This document shows, piece by piece, positions 23,550-37,000 of a DNA stretch of 64,000 nt. Position numbers and translations under genes: made by a program. The stretch's first letter is position 1, and each line of letters opens with the position of its first letter. This DNA is from Caprimulgus europaeus. Its lineage: Eukaryota; Chordata; Aves; Caprimulgiformes; Caprimulgidae. A model generated the notes under the pieces. The model saw only the letters and a program-made list of their open reading frames with translations. It was not told the DNA's origin and made no database searches. The stretch lies in contig OU015543.1 of the NCBI GenBank assembly GCA_907165065.1, forward strand, positions 11,287,501 through 11,351,500, given 5' to 3'.

Positions 23550-23613
23550 GTGTCTCTATTCTTCATCTGTGGAGCAGAAATCCTAAGGCTCCTCTGACAC
23601 AGAGGGATTCTGG
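23550..23613 (+). repeat. MIR-type SINE, probable 3' continuation
   Basis: 'gtgtctctattcttcatctg' corresponds to the MIR core 'tgcctcagtttccccatctg'. It is followed by 'ctaaggctcctctgacacag' followed by 'aggg', which fits the following 'cctacctcacaggg' segment. It is in the same orientation and in the expected order after the half at 23193. It could instead be a second, unrelated fragment. Confidence 0.5.
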
Positions 23614-25713
23614 AAGTGCTGGCAAAGCTGCAAATGGGGCACACGATTGGGATGAAGTTCAAATGATTTTACTTTGGCTTTTATACCAGCAGTGGGTGAA
23701 AATATGAGAAATGTCATTGCTCCTCTCCAAACTGGTCAGCCTACTGCTGCAAGCAACCCATGAGAAGGAGGTGGTGGGGGGATAACGCTTCTGACGTGAA
23801 TGCATCGTCTGGGTTTGAACTCGGCAAACTGGTGGCATGAGTTCTGGGAGTCGTGCATGTGTTTATTGCTCCCTCTAGCAGCCCAATTTTCATTCAAAAT
23901 GTTGACTCATTCTGCCCTGGTTTGAACCAGAGGACAATTGGGGGTGATGTCAGGAGCTCAGAAGGAGCCCCATGAGACCTTGGGACCTGTGTGAGATTGG
24001 GCAAGGTTTGCACTTGTAGTTCAGCACCATCTCATGTGGTATTTTCCAACACGGCTGCTGTGCCTGCCACCACTTCTGGCTGCTGAACCAACACACGCTG
24101 TTCAGACTCTTGTCCTGGTTGCTTCCCAAGTTCCATATGTGACCCATGAGCCAAAAATGTCAGTTGCAACATCAACTGTTCTTCAGTATACATTTGCAGT
24201 TTGGTGCCAATTGGTTATAGGGTCATAGAGGAGACTCAGAGAAGCTGATGAAACTCAGACACACAAGTATTTGCTTGGTTATTTAGGAAAAGAGAGAACA
24301 GAAAATACTACCTAATGAAACTTTTCAGAACAGGTGACCAAAAATTGCTGATTAAAAATGTTTTTACTGTGACAGCCTCTCTCCATCTCCTAAAGAACAA
24401 TGGATTAACTTGTAATCACATGAGGGAATTTTACCTTGTCTCTCTGTTTTCATTTATGTTTTGTTTTAAAAAGATGTGTTTTGACAATACTTTCTGCATC
24501 TGTAGGTACATGTGGAGGGTGAAAGAAATGTGGCACATAATACATGTCCTATAGATAACATAGAGGTGAGGGAAGTACAGTGACAGGACTACACAACTAT
24601 GAATTCTACAAATGCAGTAAGAACTCCAGGGGAACACTGGTGACAGGTAACTAACAATAAAATTATTATTACATTAAATCAGGGCAGCAGGGATTAAAAT
24701 TACAGAGTAGATCTAGAACATAAAATAGGCAGCACATTAATTCAGGATGTACAAACTGATGTGAAGGAAAATACTCTTTCTGAGGATGCAGACAGCACAC
24801 AGCAAGGCTCTCCCTAGAGTCAGGGAAAATAATTTTGAATATAGCAAGATAACAGCTTTACAAAAGCAAAGATCAAGGCTAGAGATTCATAAGGTCAAAG
24901 CATAATTCTGGTTAGAAGGAACCTCCTGCTCAAAGCAGAGTCAACTTCAAAGCTGGACCATGCTGCTCAGGGCCTCATATAACTGAGTTTTGAAAGCAGG
25001 ACAAATATCTTTACGGGTGAGGATTTCACATCCTTTCTGGGCTCCTGTTCACTGTCATCGTGATTTTTTTCCCCTTGTATTTAACTAAAATTTCCCTTGC
25101 TGCAACCTGTTTCTGCTACTGCTTCTCCTTTATGATGCACCTCTGAGTAGAGTCTGGCTCTACCTCCTCTACAATCCCCCCATAAGTAGTTGAAGATGGC
25201 AATTAAACTGTCTTCAGTAATTAAAACACAAAGCTCATCCTGAGCAGCCTCTCAGCCATATTTTCCTCTGCTATCAAGTCACCTCTTACAATTTCTCCTC
25301 GCTGCTCATGTGCTCCTGTTCACTAGCTGTGCAGCTCTGCATTTATTAATATTTTAAAATAAAATATAAAATTTAATTTAAAAAAAATAATAAAACAATA
25401 TTGCTGATATTACTCGATCTGTTAATTGTTAGGAGCTGGAGACTGTGCAGAGAATGATCACAATGAACATGTTGACCTGTCCCACGCCCTCATGCTGATG
25501 CCTGCTATGGGTTCCTCTGGGACAAGGCCCTGGGCTGGGTCAGCCTTTGGTCTGACCTTACAGGGAACAATTTAGGGGTATGAATACAACCTGTCTGTTT
25601 GCTTGCATCTGCAGAGCTGCTCCAACAATATATTCAAGCCAGGCAAGAGAAAACCAGCTTCTCCTTTCTCAGTGTGGGCTTGGCTTTCTGCTAGTCACAG
25701 GGGTTGGCACCAC
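23614..25713. other. Unique noncoding stretch
   Basis: I see no gene. At about 25510-25560 the text 'gggctgggtcagcctttggt' followed by 'ctgacc' resembles the 3' end of an older, reptile-type CR1 ('gggctagatgggcctttggt' then 'ctgacc'). It is too short to call firmly. The AT-rich tract at 25348-25400 is low complexity. Confidence 0.5.
25510..25560 (+). repeat. Possible ancient CR1 3' scrap
   Basis: A single short match to the family's 'ctgggctagatgggcctttg' followed by 'gtctgacc' motif is visible. There is no tail repeat and the upstream sequence is not recognisable. Confidence 0.3.
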
Positions 25714-26140
25714 AATCACAGAATGGTGGGGTTGGAAGGGACCTCAGGAGATCATCCAGTCCAACCCCCCTGCTAAAGCAGGTTCACCCCGAGCAGGTCA
25801 CACAGGAAAGTATCTAGGTGGGTTTGAACATCTCCAGAGATGGAGGCTCCACACCCTCTCTGGGCAGCCTGTCCCAGGGCTCTGTCACCCTCACAGTAAA
25901 TAAGTTTTTCTCCATGTTTAAGCAAAACCTCCAGTGTTCCAGCTTGTGCCCATTGCTCCTTGTCCTATCACTGGCCACCACTGAGAAGAGTTGGGCCCCA
26001 TCCTCTTTACACCTGCCCTTTAGATACTTATAAACCTTGATAAGATCCTCTCTCAGTCTTCTCCAGGCTGAACAGACCCAGCTCTCAGTCTTTTCTCGTT
26101 AAGAAAGATGCTCCACCCCCTTAATCATCTCTGTAGCTCT
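25714..26140 (-). repeat. CR1 LINE 3' fragment
   Basis: The plus strand starts with 'aatcacagaatggtggggtt' and continues 'ggaagggacctcaggagatc', 'tccagtccaacccccctgct', 'ggctccacaccctctctggg', 'agcttgtgcccattgctcct', 'gataagatcctctctcagtc' and 'ctccaggctgaacagaccca', ending near 'tctgtagctct'. This is the reverse complement of a CR1 3' region longer than the 10746 copy. Plus-strand frames at 25580-25903 and 25818-26033 read the antisense of this element and are not genes. Confidence 0.95.
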
Positions 26141-27880
26141 ACACAATGCTCCCAACTCAAGTCCTGGTGGCACTTGGACAGTCAGAGAGGGAAAGTCTTT
26201 CAGTGCCTGTTTGCAGTGGAAAGATTTTTTTTTAATTATTATTTTTTTTCCAGTAAGCAGCACGTGCCCTGGAATGTGAAGAATGTCCCTGTGTGGATTT
26301 CAACCCGTTGCTGCTGGCCAGTACAACCATGTTTCACTCTGGAGCATGGCCAGAATGGAACAGATTTGCAATATATTTCCTGAGTCACTTACAACGGTTG
26401 GGTGAGTTCCCTTCCAACAGCTGTGTAAGAATCAAAAGGTAAAACCAGAGATCTGCTCCTCATGCCCAGACAGAGCAGAGGCTGGGAGCTCTACATCTAG
26501 AAGCTGACCATTGGCACATCCTCTTACATGGGTGATGGATATTCATTGCCTGGAGCCAGTGACATCTCCAAGTGGAAATTCATCACCATTGTGGAAGGGG
26601 TTACAACTGACACTGGTCAGATTTAAGTCATTCAAATAGATTTCCCCACAGAAAGCAGATAGAAAGCAGATATAAAAAGCTAGAGAAGATCATACAAGGC
26701 TCTCTACTTCTGTACTTTGCATCCACCCTAAGCTAGGATTTTTATTTTTCTTAATGAAAGTTAAACTCATACTCATAAGCATAATTACAAGGATGTTGGA
26801 GATTCCATTCAGGATACTGAGAACAATGTAAGAGCTGGGGAATATTTTCAAAGTTTCCATTAGCACTAATATTAATTTATCTTGGAAGCATAAGGCAAGT
26901 TTGTTAAATTTTCTCATAGTTTCATTTATAAAGTTCATGCTTAAAAAAATTAAATTTCTTTATGTGCTTTTAGATATTTTTTTGGGTGGCCTCAGCTTAA
27001 GAAATGTTGTGTTTTTTCCAACATTTTAGCTGAAGGAATAGAAAAGAACTCAGGGCATTCAGCATCCTGGAAAGCTGGAACTTTAATTGGGATCTTAAAG
27101 GGCAGAGATGGTATTTTAGATACCATTCAGTGCCAAATGCATGGTTGGCACCAAGCTAATCTTCTGCGCCTCCAAGCAATCTTATAAGGGCAGTGCCAGA
27201 TCAAAGAGATTTAAAAATGAAGAAAACTGTATGAAAGCTTAGTATTGCCAAGGTACTCCACTGATGTGGGCGATAGAAGAACCTGATCTTTCAGCCATCA
27301 AAACTAATGAGGGTTCTTGGGCTAGGAAACACACTGTCCAATTCTACAGAATTGCCCCCAAAACCTGTTTCAACTATTTGAAGAGAAAAGAGAGCTATGA
27401 ATGTCTGCCTGGCTATGTCCAAAATGCTGTTTGAATTCTTTAATCTATGGTGATTTGAATAAATACAAATGTATTTGAAATATTAAGTAATATCAGTAAT
27501 ATAATTTTAAAATAGTCATCAAGCTCACTGCTGCCAATAATAATGACTCACTGCTTCTGAATTAATATTCCTTTTCACCTCTGGCTCCATTAGGCCACAG
27601 TGAAAAGGTCTTGTAGGAGAACCACATTCCAAACACAACGTATCCACATATCTGAAAATTCCCAGGAACATCTCACTCTTAGCAAGGGTTCTCCCCTTTG
27701 AACTCTGGGAAAAGTTAAAGATAAATCTCAGTCAGTTCTCAACTAAGAAAACATCTCAGACTTTTCCAAGACTTCCATGACTGAAGGATTAGTTTTCTTT
27801 TCTGATTGATCTCAAGAAAGTTGCTCAAGATTCATTTGCCAGAGGCAAACACCTGAAATGAAGTTTCACACCAGAAGAGC
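26141..27880. other. Unique noncoding stretch
   Basis: No gene or clear repeat is visible. Small features are an 11-bp tandem duplication of 'agaaagcagat' at about 26651-26672 and a T-rich run near 26226-26251. Confidence 0.5.
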
Positions 27881-28120
27881 CATAACATCATCATCATCAC
27901 CGGGCACTCCTTCAGTGCCCATCAACAGGATATTGCAAAGTACTTTATCAATAGGAATTAATTAGTTCATACAGCATGAGGTCAATGTTATAAACCCACT
28001 TTTAAAGCTAAGAAAATAAAGGTGCAGACAACTTAAGTGATGCTTAACAAAATACTTCATAATGATGGATAAAGCCAGGAACTCACTTCCCAAGTTCCTC
28101 TTCTTGCTTTGCCACATCTT
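27881..28120 (-). repeat. MIR-type SINE, near full length
   Basis: Read on the plus strand this is a reversed MIR. 'catcatcatcatcaccggg' is followed by 'cactccttcagtgcc' (tail end) and 'caaagtactttatcaa' (the 'aagcgctttac' segment). 'cttttaaagctaagaaaata' followed by 'aaggtgcagac' fits 'cattttacagatgaggaaac' followed by 'tgaggcacagag'. 'aacttaagtgatgcttaac' fits 'ggttaagtgacttgccc'. 'agccaggaactcacttccca' followed by 'agttcctcttcttg' reaches the reversed head. Nearly every segment is present in order. Confidence 0.75.
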
Positions 28121-31014
28121 TTCCTTTGGGCTGCACCAGCACTGGTAATTTCTCAGTGAGATATGCTGCAAAGTTTCTTTGAACTCATTACATTGTTCAA
28201 GCACCCTAGAAACAGCAATCATTTGCCACATGGTCAACATAATTCAATTTGAGTTCCAAAATCTACACTAACCCAAATCCAAACAAATTGAAGCATGTTT
28301 TCTTATTAACTGCTTCATATTTGGATCTTCCTTTCTTGTAAAGACACTCATTTTTGGAGTATTTAATTTACATGTGGTCCATGATGAGATCTGTTTGCAG
28401 GTGGGGTTATATTCCCATCTCAATCTCTATTTGAACACGATTCAGTCTTCAGCAATTAGACTGCTTTGCTGACAAAGAAAAAGGGTTTGATCACAGAGAC
28501 AAAAGCATTTCAGACTCCCCAGGAGATCATAAAGTTAGACTGCAGTTCCACTGATTCATGGTCTGTGCCTTCCCACAGTAAAAACACAAAGCAACATTGA
28601 GTTTAGTCTCTCTGGATCCAACAAAAGAGCCTACCAGTAGACTGGAATATAGAGGATAAATGCTCTCACCACTGCTCTGCTGGCTGGATTTTAGCAGGAG
28701 TTGAAACATCATCCCTCCTGCATCTGAGGAAGGACAAATTATTATGAATATTTTAAGAAAAAATAAAAAAATCTCCAGTGGCTTTTGGAAAAAACAGCAG
28801 GAAAACCTGCTGAAAGTTGGACTTTTCAGGCTGTGCAGTACAGAGGACATAGACCTTCTAGTTTTATTTTCTGACTTGTTATTGCATCTCCTCTCAGACT
28901 GAACCTTGCATTAACTCTACCTTTAGTATTTCCATAAACTTGAAAATAGGCAAGTTTAGTGTGATTTTTTTAACAACAGATTTCATAAAACATTGGAAGT
29001 GTCACTATTCTGAACAACAGAATTTAGCTGGGGGCATCAGCTCTGTGTGATATCCTCAAGACTTCGTCAAAAGTGGGGGAGGACCCCTTGGAAAAGGCCA
29101 GTGCAGAGATGCTGCCATGTCCATTCTCTCCTCAATCTCTTGTGTCAATATTCAGAGAAGCCAACACCTGCCCATTGATAGACCAGGTATCACCAACCAT
29201 TTCATCCAAGCCAATAATGCATATCAGCAAAAGGTATGGGGCTTGAGAAGGTTTTGTGGGGGTGGAAAGGTGGGTGGTAAAAACCTGTGCTTCAGAGAAA
29301 TTATCTGTCTAGACCCAAGACTTGTGCTTTGTGTAGATTCATGTGTGTAACACAGAGATGTGTAATGGTTATCATCTGGGGTGAGCACTCACTGGAGGCC
29401 CAGTGGCATTCCTGGGCTCTTTCAGGAGGACAACCCTTCACCATTTATGTCCATTCTTGTGGTTGTTAAGTTAAATCTTCGTCTGGTGGATTACTGCCAG
29501 TGCATTCCTGAAGCAGGAGTCTTCCTTTTGCTTTTGTGTAAGATGTGCATTCATTCTTTTCCACATCAGTAGTGCATTACCCAAACCATCATCGTGTGAT
29601 TCAGAAAGAAATGAGATTAGAGGCACCACACAGTACAAAGCATACCACACGTGCCAGGCAGAATCACAGGTTCCAGCAACAAGCAGACAGAGACATAGCA
29701 AGAGGGCATGAGCAGTGTGGTAATGTACTTAGGAAGTTAATCTTAGTTATTTGCTCGAGTGTGACCACAAAAACAGGTTGAAAGAGGTTTTGTATTCTAC
29801 AGCTGCATCATATAAACCATTTTATAGAAGCTGATTGAGTTCTACCTTCAAAACTATTAGTCTCTGTGTTCCCAGTAGAAGGTGGTTCCAAACTCTTCCT
29901 TCTCAGGTTACTGGAAGTTATCTGATATCCAGCCTAATTATAATAATTTTAGTGCCATTTGTTCTTCTCCTAATGCTTCCTTTAGCTTAAACAGTTCTCT
30001 TTCTTACCTCCAGATGCATTTATGCAATTCTTACTTCAGAGCCATCATTTAAAGGTTAAATAGGTGGACTACTTTGATTTCATATCATAAGAGCAATCGT
30101 ACTGCTAATAGTGCATCTTCTCTGTTCCAGTTTTAATTTATTGTTCCTGCATATGGGTAACAGGGAGCACAACAACCTCCCTAATCTCACCATTTACAAA
30201 GACATTATCACTTCTGTCTTCTGGGGAGAAGTCTCCAAACACACTCTGGGAATGACCCCTACCCATAATGTGAGTCTTTCATGGATAATTCATACAGTTA
30301 CTACGTAACCACATGGCAACTAACTCGGATCTTTACGCTCAGTTCCTGGTAATGAGATCTCTTCTCACATCACCACCCATGAATTTCCACCCAACACAAA
30401 TGCTTGGTCCATGTACCATGTACAAAGCAGCTTGGGAAATGTAGTAAAACTGATTGACATTGATACACTGCCCACCTGAAAAGCATCCAATTATTTTACT
30501 AAACCCATACAATTTCATCTACACCTTTCCACTGAAATGCAGACAGCTTCTAGTGTGGAAGGTTGAACCTGTTAAATACCACTACCAGTCACATCTGACC
30601 AGAAGGAAATCACCTTCTCTAACAGAAACACAAATTTCAGGAGGCAGAAGGTAACGAGGTTTGTTCAGTGCACCAATATTGCTGAGTATAGTCTTGTGAA
30701 ACATGCCCTGGGATCTTTAATGATGTGGTATTTCATGAGTAAGGAGAACCTTTTTAATGTGACAGCTAAAGGGTGCCAGATGCTGCAGCACAAAGCTCCC
30801 TAACTTCACAAGATTTTTGGTCTTGACTCAAAGGGAGTAGTGCCACCTACTGAATCACCACCACTGTTCCCTGCAACAGCTGGATTTTAATGCCACTTAT
30901 TTGGGTGAAGCCCATGGTCTCCCAGATGATGCACTTCCTAAGACAAGCAGGTGCAGGTCTAGATTCCTCATTTTTATGATCTAGACATGTATCAATGTTG
31001 GAAGAACTTCACTT
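28121..31014. other. Unique noncoding stretch
   Basis: Nothing recognisable is seen. Open frames up to 107 codons are present on both strands without family features. Confidence 0.5.
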
Positions 31015-31090
31015 GCCCTGTGGTACTTTGGTGTTACCTTCAGCCCACAGTTTCCCCATGAAAAGGGGTAGAAGAAGCTGGACCAAGAGG
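31015..31090 (+). repeat. Probable MIR-type fragment
   Basis: 'ccctgtggtactttggtgtt' followed by 'accttcagcccacag' and then 'tttccccatgaaaagggg' follows the MIR 'ctgtgtgaccttgggcaagt ... ctcagtttccccatctgtaa ... atgggg' order. Only the core is visible. Confidence 0.48.
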
Positions 31091-34000
31091 GTAATGTAAC
31101 ACATTATTGCTTCCTTAAGAGACAATAGGTTTCAAGACAATCATCTCCAAACCCATGGAAGTACCTATAAACTGGAAGCTAGATATCAATTCCCTTTTTT
31201 GGTATTAGTCCTGAAAACCTCCTTCACTTTCTTTTACTCTACTCTCCCAAATCAGTCAGTCACACATGCATCAGTGATTCCTGCAGCTGATACAACTAAG
31301 AAATCCAGCTCTAAGAACAATAAAGACATTAAGATTTTGCTTTCCAGGAGTAATGGGAGAAACTGCATCTCTTTCCTCCTACCATTCTTTGGAGGATGAG
31401 CCAAAGTAGTCTCAAAGTTCGATAACAACCTATTTAGTTTTGTTATTCTTTCACCTTAAAAACATCAGAACTCTCTTGTCTTTCTGCTTGTGTTGCATGC
31501 ATTGAGAAATGCCTGAGCCTCATTTTCTGAGCTGATTAACTGACAATTAACCCAAATTAGTTTATGCATTTGTAAAGACTAATTTAGCCGCCCACAAGTA
31601 TTTGTTTCAGGATACCATAATTTGTTCAAAATGGAGCAAAATATCTAATCTAGCTATTCTTGGGGTTGATTAAGAGGTAGCAGCTCATCACTGCTGAAGA
31701 TGTAGTGGTTAGAGCTGGTTTGAATATTTTTGGAAGTCATTCTTTTTCCCCACAGAACCCAAAATTGTTTCATCTGATGTATCTTGGCTATGTCAAGCTT
31801 TTGGTGAATCAAAGGCTGGTTTCCAATGGATCCATGCCTGGATTCATGATGGGATTCTGGGGATCTGAGGGCTTCCAGCACTGGCGATTCCCAGGCAGCC
31901 TTTGCTGCCAAGCTCTTCCCAGTGCGGTGATTTGAAAGCCCTAGGAACACGGGTGGTGGTGGAGAACCAGAGGAGAAACTATAGAAAAGACATAGAAAGA
32001 ATTTTAAACAATCATAATGAAATTTAGCTCATCTCAAATATCAGTTCTCTCATCCAATAATATCTCCGACATTGTCAGTTTATTTGTTCTCCAGCCATTC
32101 ATTGTCTCCTGTAGGCACATGCTGCCAAACTAATAACAAGCAGCTCCTCGGACAGAGCCGGCGGGTGGACGTGGCTGGGTCCAAGCTGAGAAGGTGCCAT
32201 GGGGCCAGCTGAGGTCTCTGGGGAGACAGTGGAGGAGTGAGCAGTGTGTGTGTGGAGGTGGCTTTCCCAGCCAGCTGGGGAAAGGGCTGCTGTTTCAACA
32301 GCTGTCTCCACCGAGCTGCAGGGGCTGCCTTCAAGCACAGCTTTGGTCTTCCATGAAAGAGTTCTGCAAGGCTTTGATAGACCAAATGCTTCTGCTTCTT
32401 CCAGAAACACAGTTCTTAGGCTTTCTCCTTCCTTTATAAAGAACTGGTGAAACCCTGCGGGTTTTTCCACCTCTGAAAAAATTCCATTTTAAGGATCAGG
32501 AATTGGTCAATATTTGCTACTGTCTAGTGCCCCACAAAACTAATAGCAGCATATCAACATCATCAGCCTGTGCTGGAGAGAAATGCTTTACAGCAGCTTC
32601 AGACCTCCCCATCAGCTCCCAGCAGGTAGCTCACCTGGCATCCCCAGTAACATCGAAACATCTACACAAGTCACAACGCATTCCTTGTAAAGATAAATCA
32701 CCCACCAGCTTTCAGAAGATAACACGTACTTGACAAATGCAATTTACCACTGAAACAGGAACAACCTCACAACATTTGCTACTGAGAAAGAAAATAACAA
32801 ACCACATTGATCCACATGAAGCAATTTGAGGAATCTTGCTCAGAGATGTGGCGTTGTTGCTTGGATGCTATGCAGCTCCATAGAGCACTAACAAAAAAGG
32901 ATATTGAGTATCAAATTCACTCAATTCCTCATTAATTTACTATTCCCACAAGCATGGTACAGGCTGGTGTAAATTAATGCTGAGCAATGTTGGATGAAGG
33001 AAGCTCATGGAAAACTCTTGGGAAGTTTTCTTTGTTCTGGGACTGTTGCTCCCCAGAAAAAAGCAGGGGGTAGGGAGCAGCGATGGCATTGCTGTGTTCC
33101 TTGAGCTACCTCGGCTTGTGGGAACCTGCATATTTACTCCAGATGACTTCTTCAACCCACCCTCCTACAGCCAACTCCATCTCTCAGCCTCTGTGTGTGT
33201 GTGTCCATATACTGTGATATCTCCTGGACAGAACTCCACCACTGGCCTCCTGGATTTTATGAGTTTCAACACAAAACTTTGCTCTTCAGCATTATTTAAC
33301 ATTTTTTTTTAATGTATATTTTAGTTTTCAAATTTGCTTTCACTCCCTCCTTTTTTCCTCTCTTCATTGCATTTTTTCACCATTCGATGGTGATAATTCT
33401 GCTGCCTTGGTAGTGGCAGAACAGAGAGAATTAAAAAGCCAAGAAAAAATGTAAAGCTTTCCAGCTCACGCTGAGGGGATTTAGGCAGGAGGTCAGTATG
33501 GCAAAGTTACTCATATCAGAAGCAGGCACTGGGATAAACTATATTCCTGTAAATTGCTCGGGTTTTGACGAAGATGGTTTCTGTGTGAGGAAACAATTAG
33601 AAAATAGTATCTTGGTCACATCTGCCAGACCTTCTTACCTCTGCACTTCTATTGTATATACAACTTTATTCATTTGCATTCTTATCTTTCACCGTGATTT
33701 ATATTTTTTCATGAAAGCATTGCCTTGTAAAAATTTTTTGGACTATAGGTGTAGAATACATTTATTTTAGGATGGTTTGACAAGAGGAAAAGAAGCTTAA
33801 AGTATTTGGAAGGGTATGTTTTGCTATCTGGCCTTTACATTCCTTCCTTCTGGAATGAAGAGCTTGCAAAAGAAATTGCCAGAATATGGACATAGCAGAC
33901 TGTCAGCTAATGGGACAAGGAGGATATGGAGGTAGGAGGTACAGAAGAGAAAAAAATACCATTTGGCAAGATTCCTTGTGTAAGAGAAGAAAATGAGAAG

Positions 34001-37000
34001 GTCCAAATGTATATGGCAAAACAAAGAACCCCATGCCATTCACAAAATTCATTTTGAAGAAAGAGACATAAGACAAGTAAAGACATTTGGCATCATTTTT
34101 GCTTTCCAAATTCAAGAGCAAAAACTAGTTTATTCTTCCTCTGTATTTTGGGTCAGAGACTCATGTTGCTTTGGTTTATAATGTATAAAAAACTGTCCAC
34201 TTCTACCAATGTAAGCTAGCATAGGAGGGAAGGAATTAAAGAAAAAGAATGGTATTTCTTGCTTGTAGGGTCCCCCGGAAGGGGGAATCCAGATACAGCA
34301 GAGCAATGCTGGTCAACAGTAGTAAAACAAGTTGAACTATGGGTGTGGAGAGTGTCCAGGTCAGAATTTGCAAAGGAATATTTGAGTTTGGGAGAGGTCA
34401 TGATAAATTACAGTAAAATGAGAGGTCACCTCTGCTAGACAAGGGAATAGGGATTTGGCCCACTAAATACTGTGATAGTTATTCATTTATCCTGCTCTTT
34501 GGTCTGCTGTAAGACAGAAATCAAATTCCTGCTAAAGTCAATGGTTTCTTTCCTTCAGAAAGAGCAAAACAGATTCTGACAGAGGGTTTCAGGGTTTGTC
34601 ACAAGCCAAGATCCAGAAAAGACTTTATTTTCTCTCACCCTAATCAATAAATTTGTCCTTTGTCGCAGTGCAGTTTTCCATCTTAGTTTTTCTCTTCATA
34701 AAGAGAAGTTATTAGTTTTTCTCTCATACCAACACTCTATATAGAGCTGGATCTATAATTCATGAGAATGAAAACAGCAGCCTTAGAAAGAAAAACCTGT
34801 CATAAATTAAGCTATTAGGCTTTTAAATGAGCAGTGATGGCAGTGTGGGGATGTGGAATGTTTATTGCCATGCTAAATATAGGGATAACGCTAAAAGGTT
34901 TTCATCAATACATGTTAAGAACAAAATACTGAAAGTACTTTGAATTTTTATTCTCTGTAAATTGTATTAATAGTTTAATAGCTTATTTTTTTATGATTTT
35001 TTTGTGGGCATTTTCTGTTCACTTTGAGATCAAGACTGTTTCTATCACTTATTGGAGGACAGCTCCGTTTTGAAACTTGGACCTTTTCCCCCTCCTCTTC
35101 TCCCCCAGTAGCATCACTAAAGACAATTCCAAACTGAGTGTGGAAGGAAGGGCTGAGGCTCTTTCACAGATGCTCCTGGAGATCCCTCATTGTATGAACA
35201 AGTTGTTTACAAGGAAGTGTCTCAAAAAAAAGTGACGTGGCTCTAAGAGGTGGAAGAGGCAGAGATATCGCCAACAGTGCCAAGGGGAGACCACACTCTC
35301 CTACAAATCCCCCATCTGTTGTGACCTAAATTCACTTTTTATATGTTTACAGGTGTCCCAGCGTACACACTCTCAAGTTCTTAATCCCATTTGATCAAAT
35401 ACTGTCACCACTGACCCCAGTACAAATACAGATTATGTCTGATGGTCATTTTTAGGGCCTTTATAGAAGCCCCTATAATTTGTTCCAATCTGATCAGGAA
35501 GCAAATATATCCCACTGCCTTAAACTGGATTTGTAAAAGATCAGGATTTTACGACAATGAAAGGAACCAGGAAAAAAGATATCATAAGATGAAATATGAA
35601 AGAAAAACAAAGCTGCCGCTTCAGCTTGTGTAAATCACTTGGAGCCCTGCCTGAGGTTTTCCATTTGCAGCTAAATACGAGAGTTTTCTGTGGGAGTTGA
35701 AAAATACAAAAGTTCTCCTGGGATATTGTAAACATAATTCATGTTCGCTCAGGCAACCACTGACATCACTTCCGCCGCGCCGAGAGGCCAAGGCACTGAA
35801 TGTGCCGGGGCTTCGTTAAAAATAGCAGCTTCATAAATCTGCCTATTCCTTTAATTAGGTAACCCTGATGACAGGATTAAGATTGAATGCTTTCATTTCA
35901 GATCAGTTAATGAATTGCTTTCTAATATTTTTTGGTGCCACGTACAATGGGCTGCCTCCAGAAGGTAAATTCTCTGCTGAGATGCGCCGTTATTAATTGC
36001 TTCAGGTACAGCCAGGATGGAAAAACTTCCTTATTGAAAGGTGAAAAGGGAAGATTATGTAGATATTTTATTATCTCCTATTGTGTTTGGAGACTACAAA
36101 TGCTTTGCAGACAGATGGGACTGTGCAGCTCTGCTAATTTTTTTTTAATTAGTTCTTTAATAGAGTAAACATTTGATCAAGATCAAAGAACATTTTCCTA
36201 TTGTGTTTTTCTCCCCTGTCTAGCTTCTACTGAAATATTATTAATTGGAAAAAAACCCCAAAACAAAACAAAAAAACCCCAACAAAACCCTTCAAACAAA
36301 CCCCAGAAGAACGAAGTCATCCACAACTACAATCCTTCTATTTTTAAAGGATTTCCCCAAGATGAATTTAGTGCATCTGGGGAGAGACTAGGCTAGCTGC
36401 AAGCAAGTTTCCACTGATCCATGCTGTCACCTATGCTCAAATCACCCAAAGGGACTTAAAGAAACTTAATTGCCCATTCTTGCTAAACTGGTGTCCAGAG
36501 GATTGCAAGTGCCAGTTGATTTCTCTGATACATAGATGTTACCTAACAGCTGAGCTGTCAACACTGTCCTGTATGAAATTGGTGGTTACTGGTGTGGCCA
36601 AACAAATTATTAAGCATGTGCTTAAATCCTATTCAATAGATTCAGTTGAATGCTTTCATGAATCCTGAGGTGTATTTATCCTTCCTGTGTTGACAGTGTT
36701 CAAAAACTGCTCTGAAAAGACAGCTCAGAAGAGGAGAAACTCTGCTTTGCACTGACAAGCTCGTTGACCGACCAAGGAAGAAGTTGAGATGTTTGGAGGA
36801 AATAACAACAGACAAAGTGAGGCCAGGAAAAAGGAGAGAAAATAATTTTTCCTGCTCCTGAGCAAATGCCAGTGGTGGCCAACTTCTGAACATCTGGTCT
36901 CCCAGTGTGTTTTCTCACATCATGCCAATAACTGACTGGAATAAACAACTTTATCTAGATCCTTCTTTCTTACCATCAGAGGCTGATAAGAAAACTTATT

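Noticed and set aside
23905..23960. LTR-like text beginning 'ctgccctggtttgaacc'
   Set aside because: No TG...CA boundaries, polyadenylation signal, primer-binding site or partner LTR could be found.
25580..26033. Plus-strand frames of 107 and 71 codons
   Set aside because: Most of their length is the antisense of a CR1 element.
29117..29243. Exon-like interval ending 'cagcaaaag|gtatgg'
   Set aside because: The acceptor side is weak and the frame shows no coding character.
32080..32470. Overlapping frames on both strands in a GC-richer patch
   Set aside because: Frames open simultaneously on opposite strands point to composition, and no coding family was recognised.
34520..34545. 'attcctgctaaagtcaatgg', reminiscent of old amniote repeats
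   Set aside because: It is too short and common to assign.
36248..36305. A/C-rich 'aaaacccc' tract reminiscent of telomere-type repeats
   Set aside because: There is no regular (CCCTAA)n period. It is ordinary low-complexity sequence.
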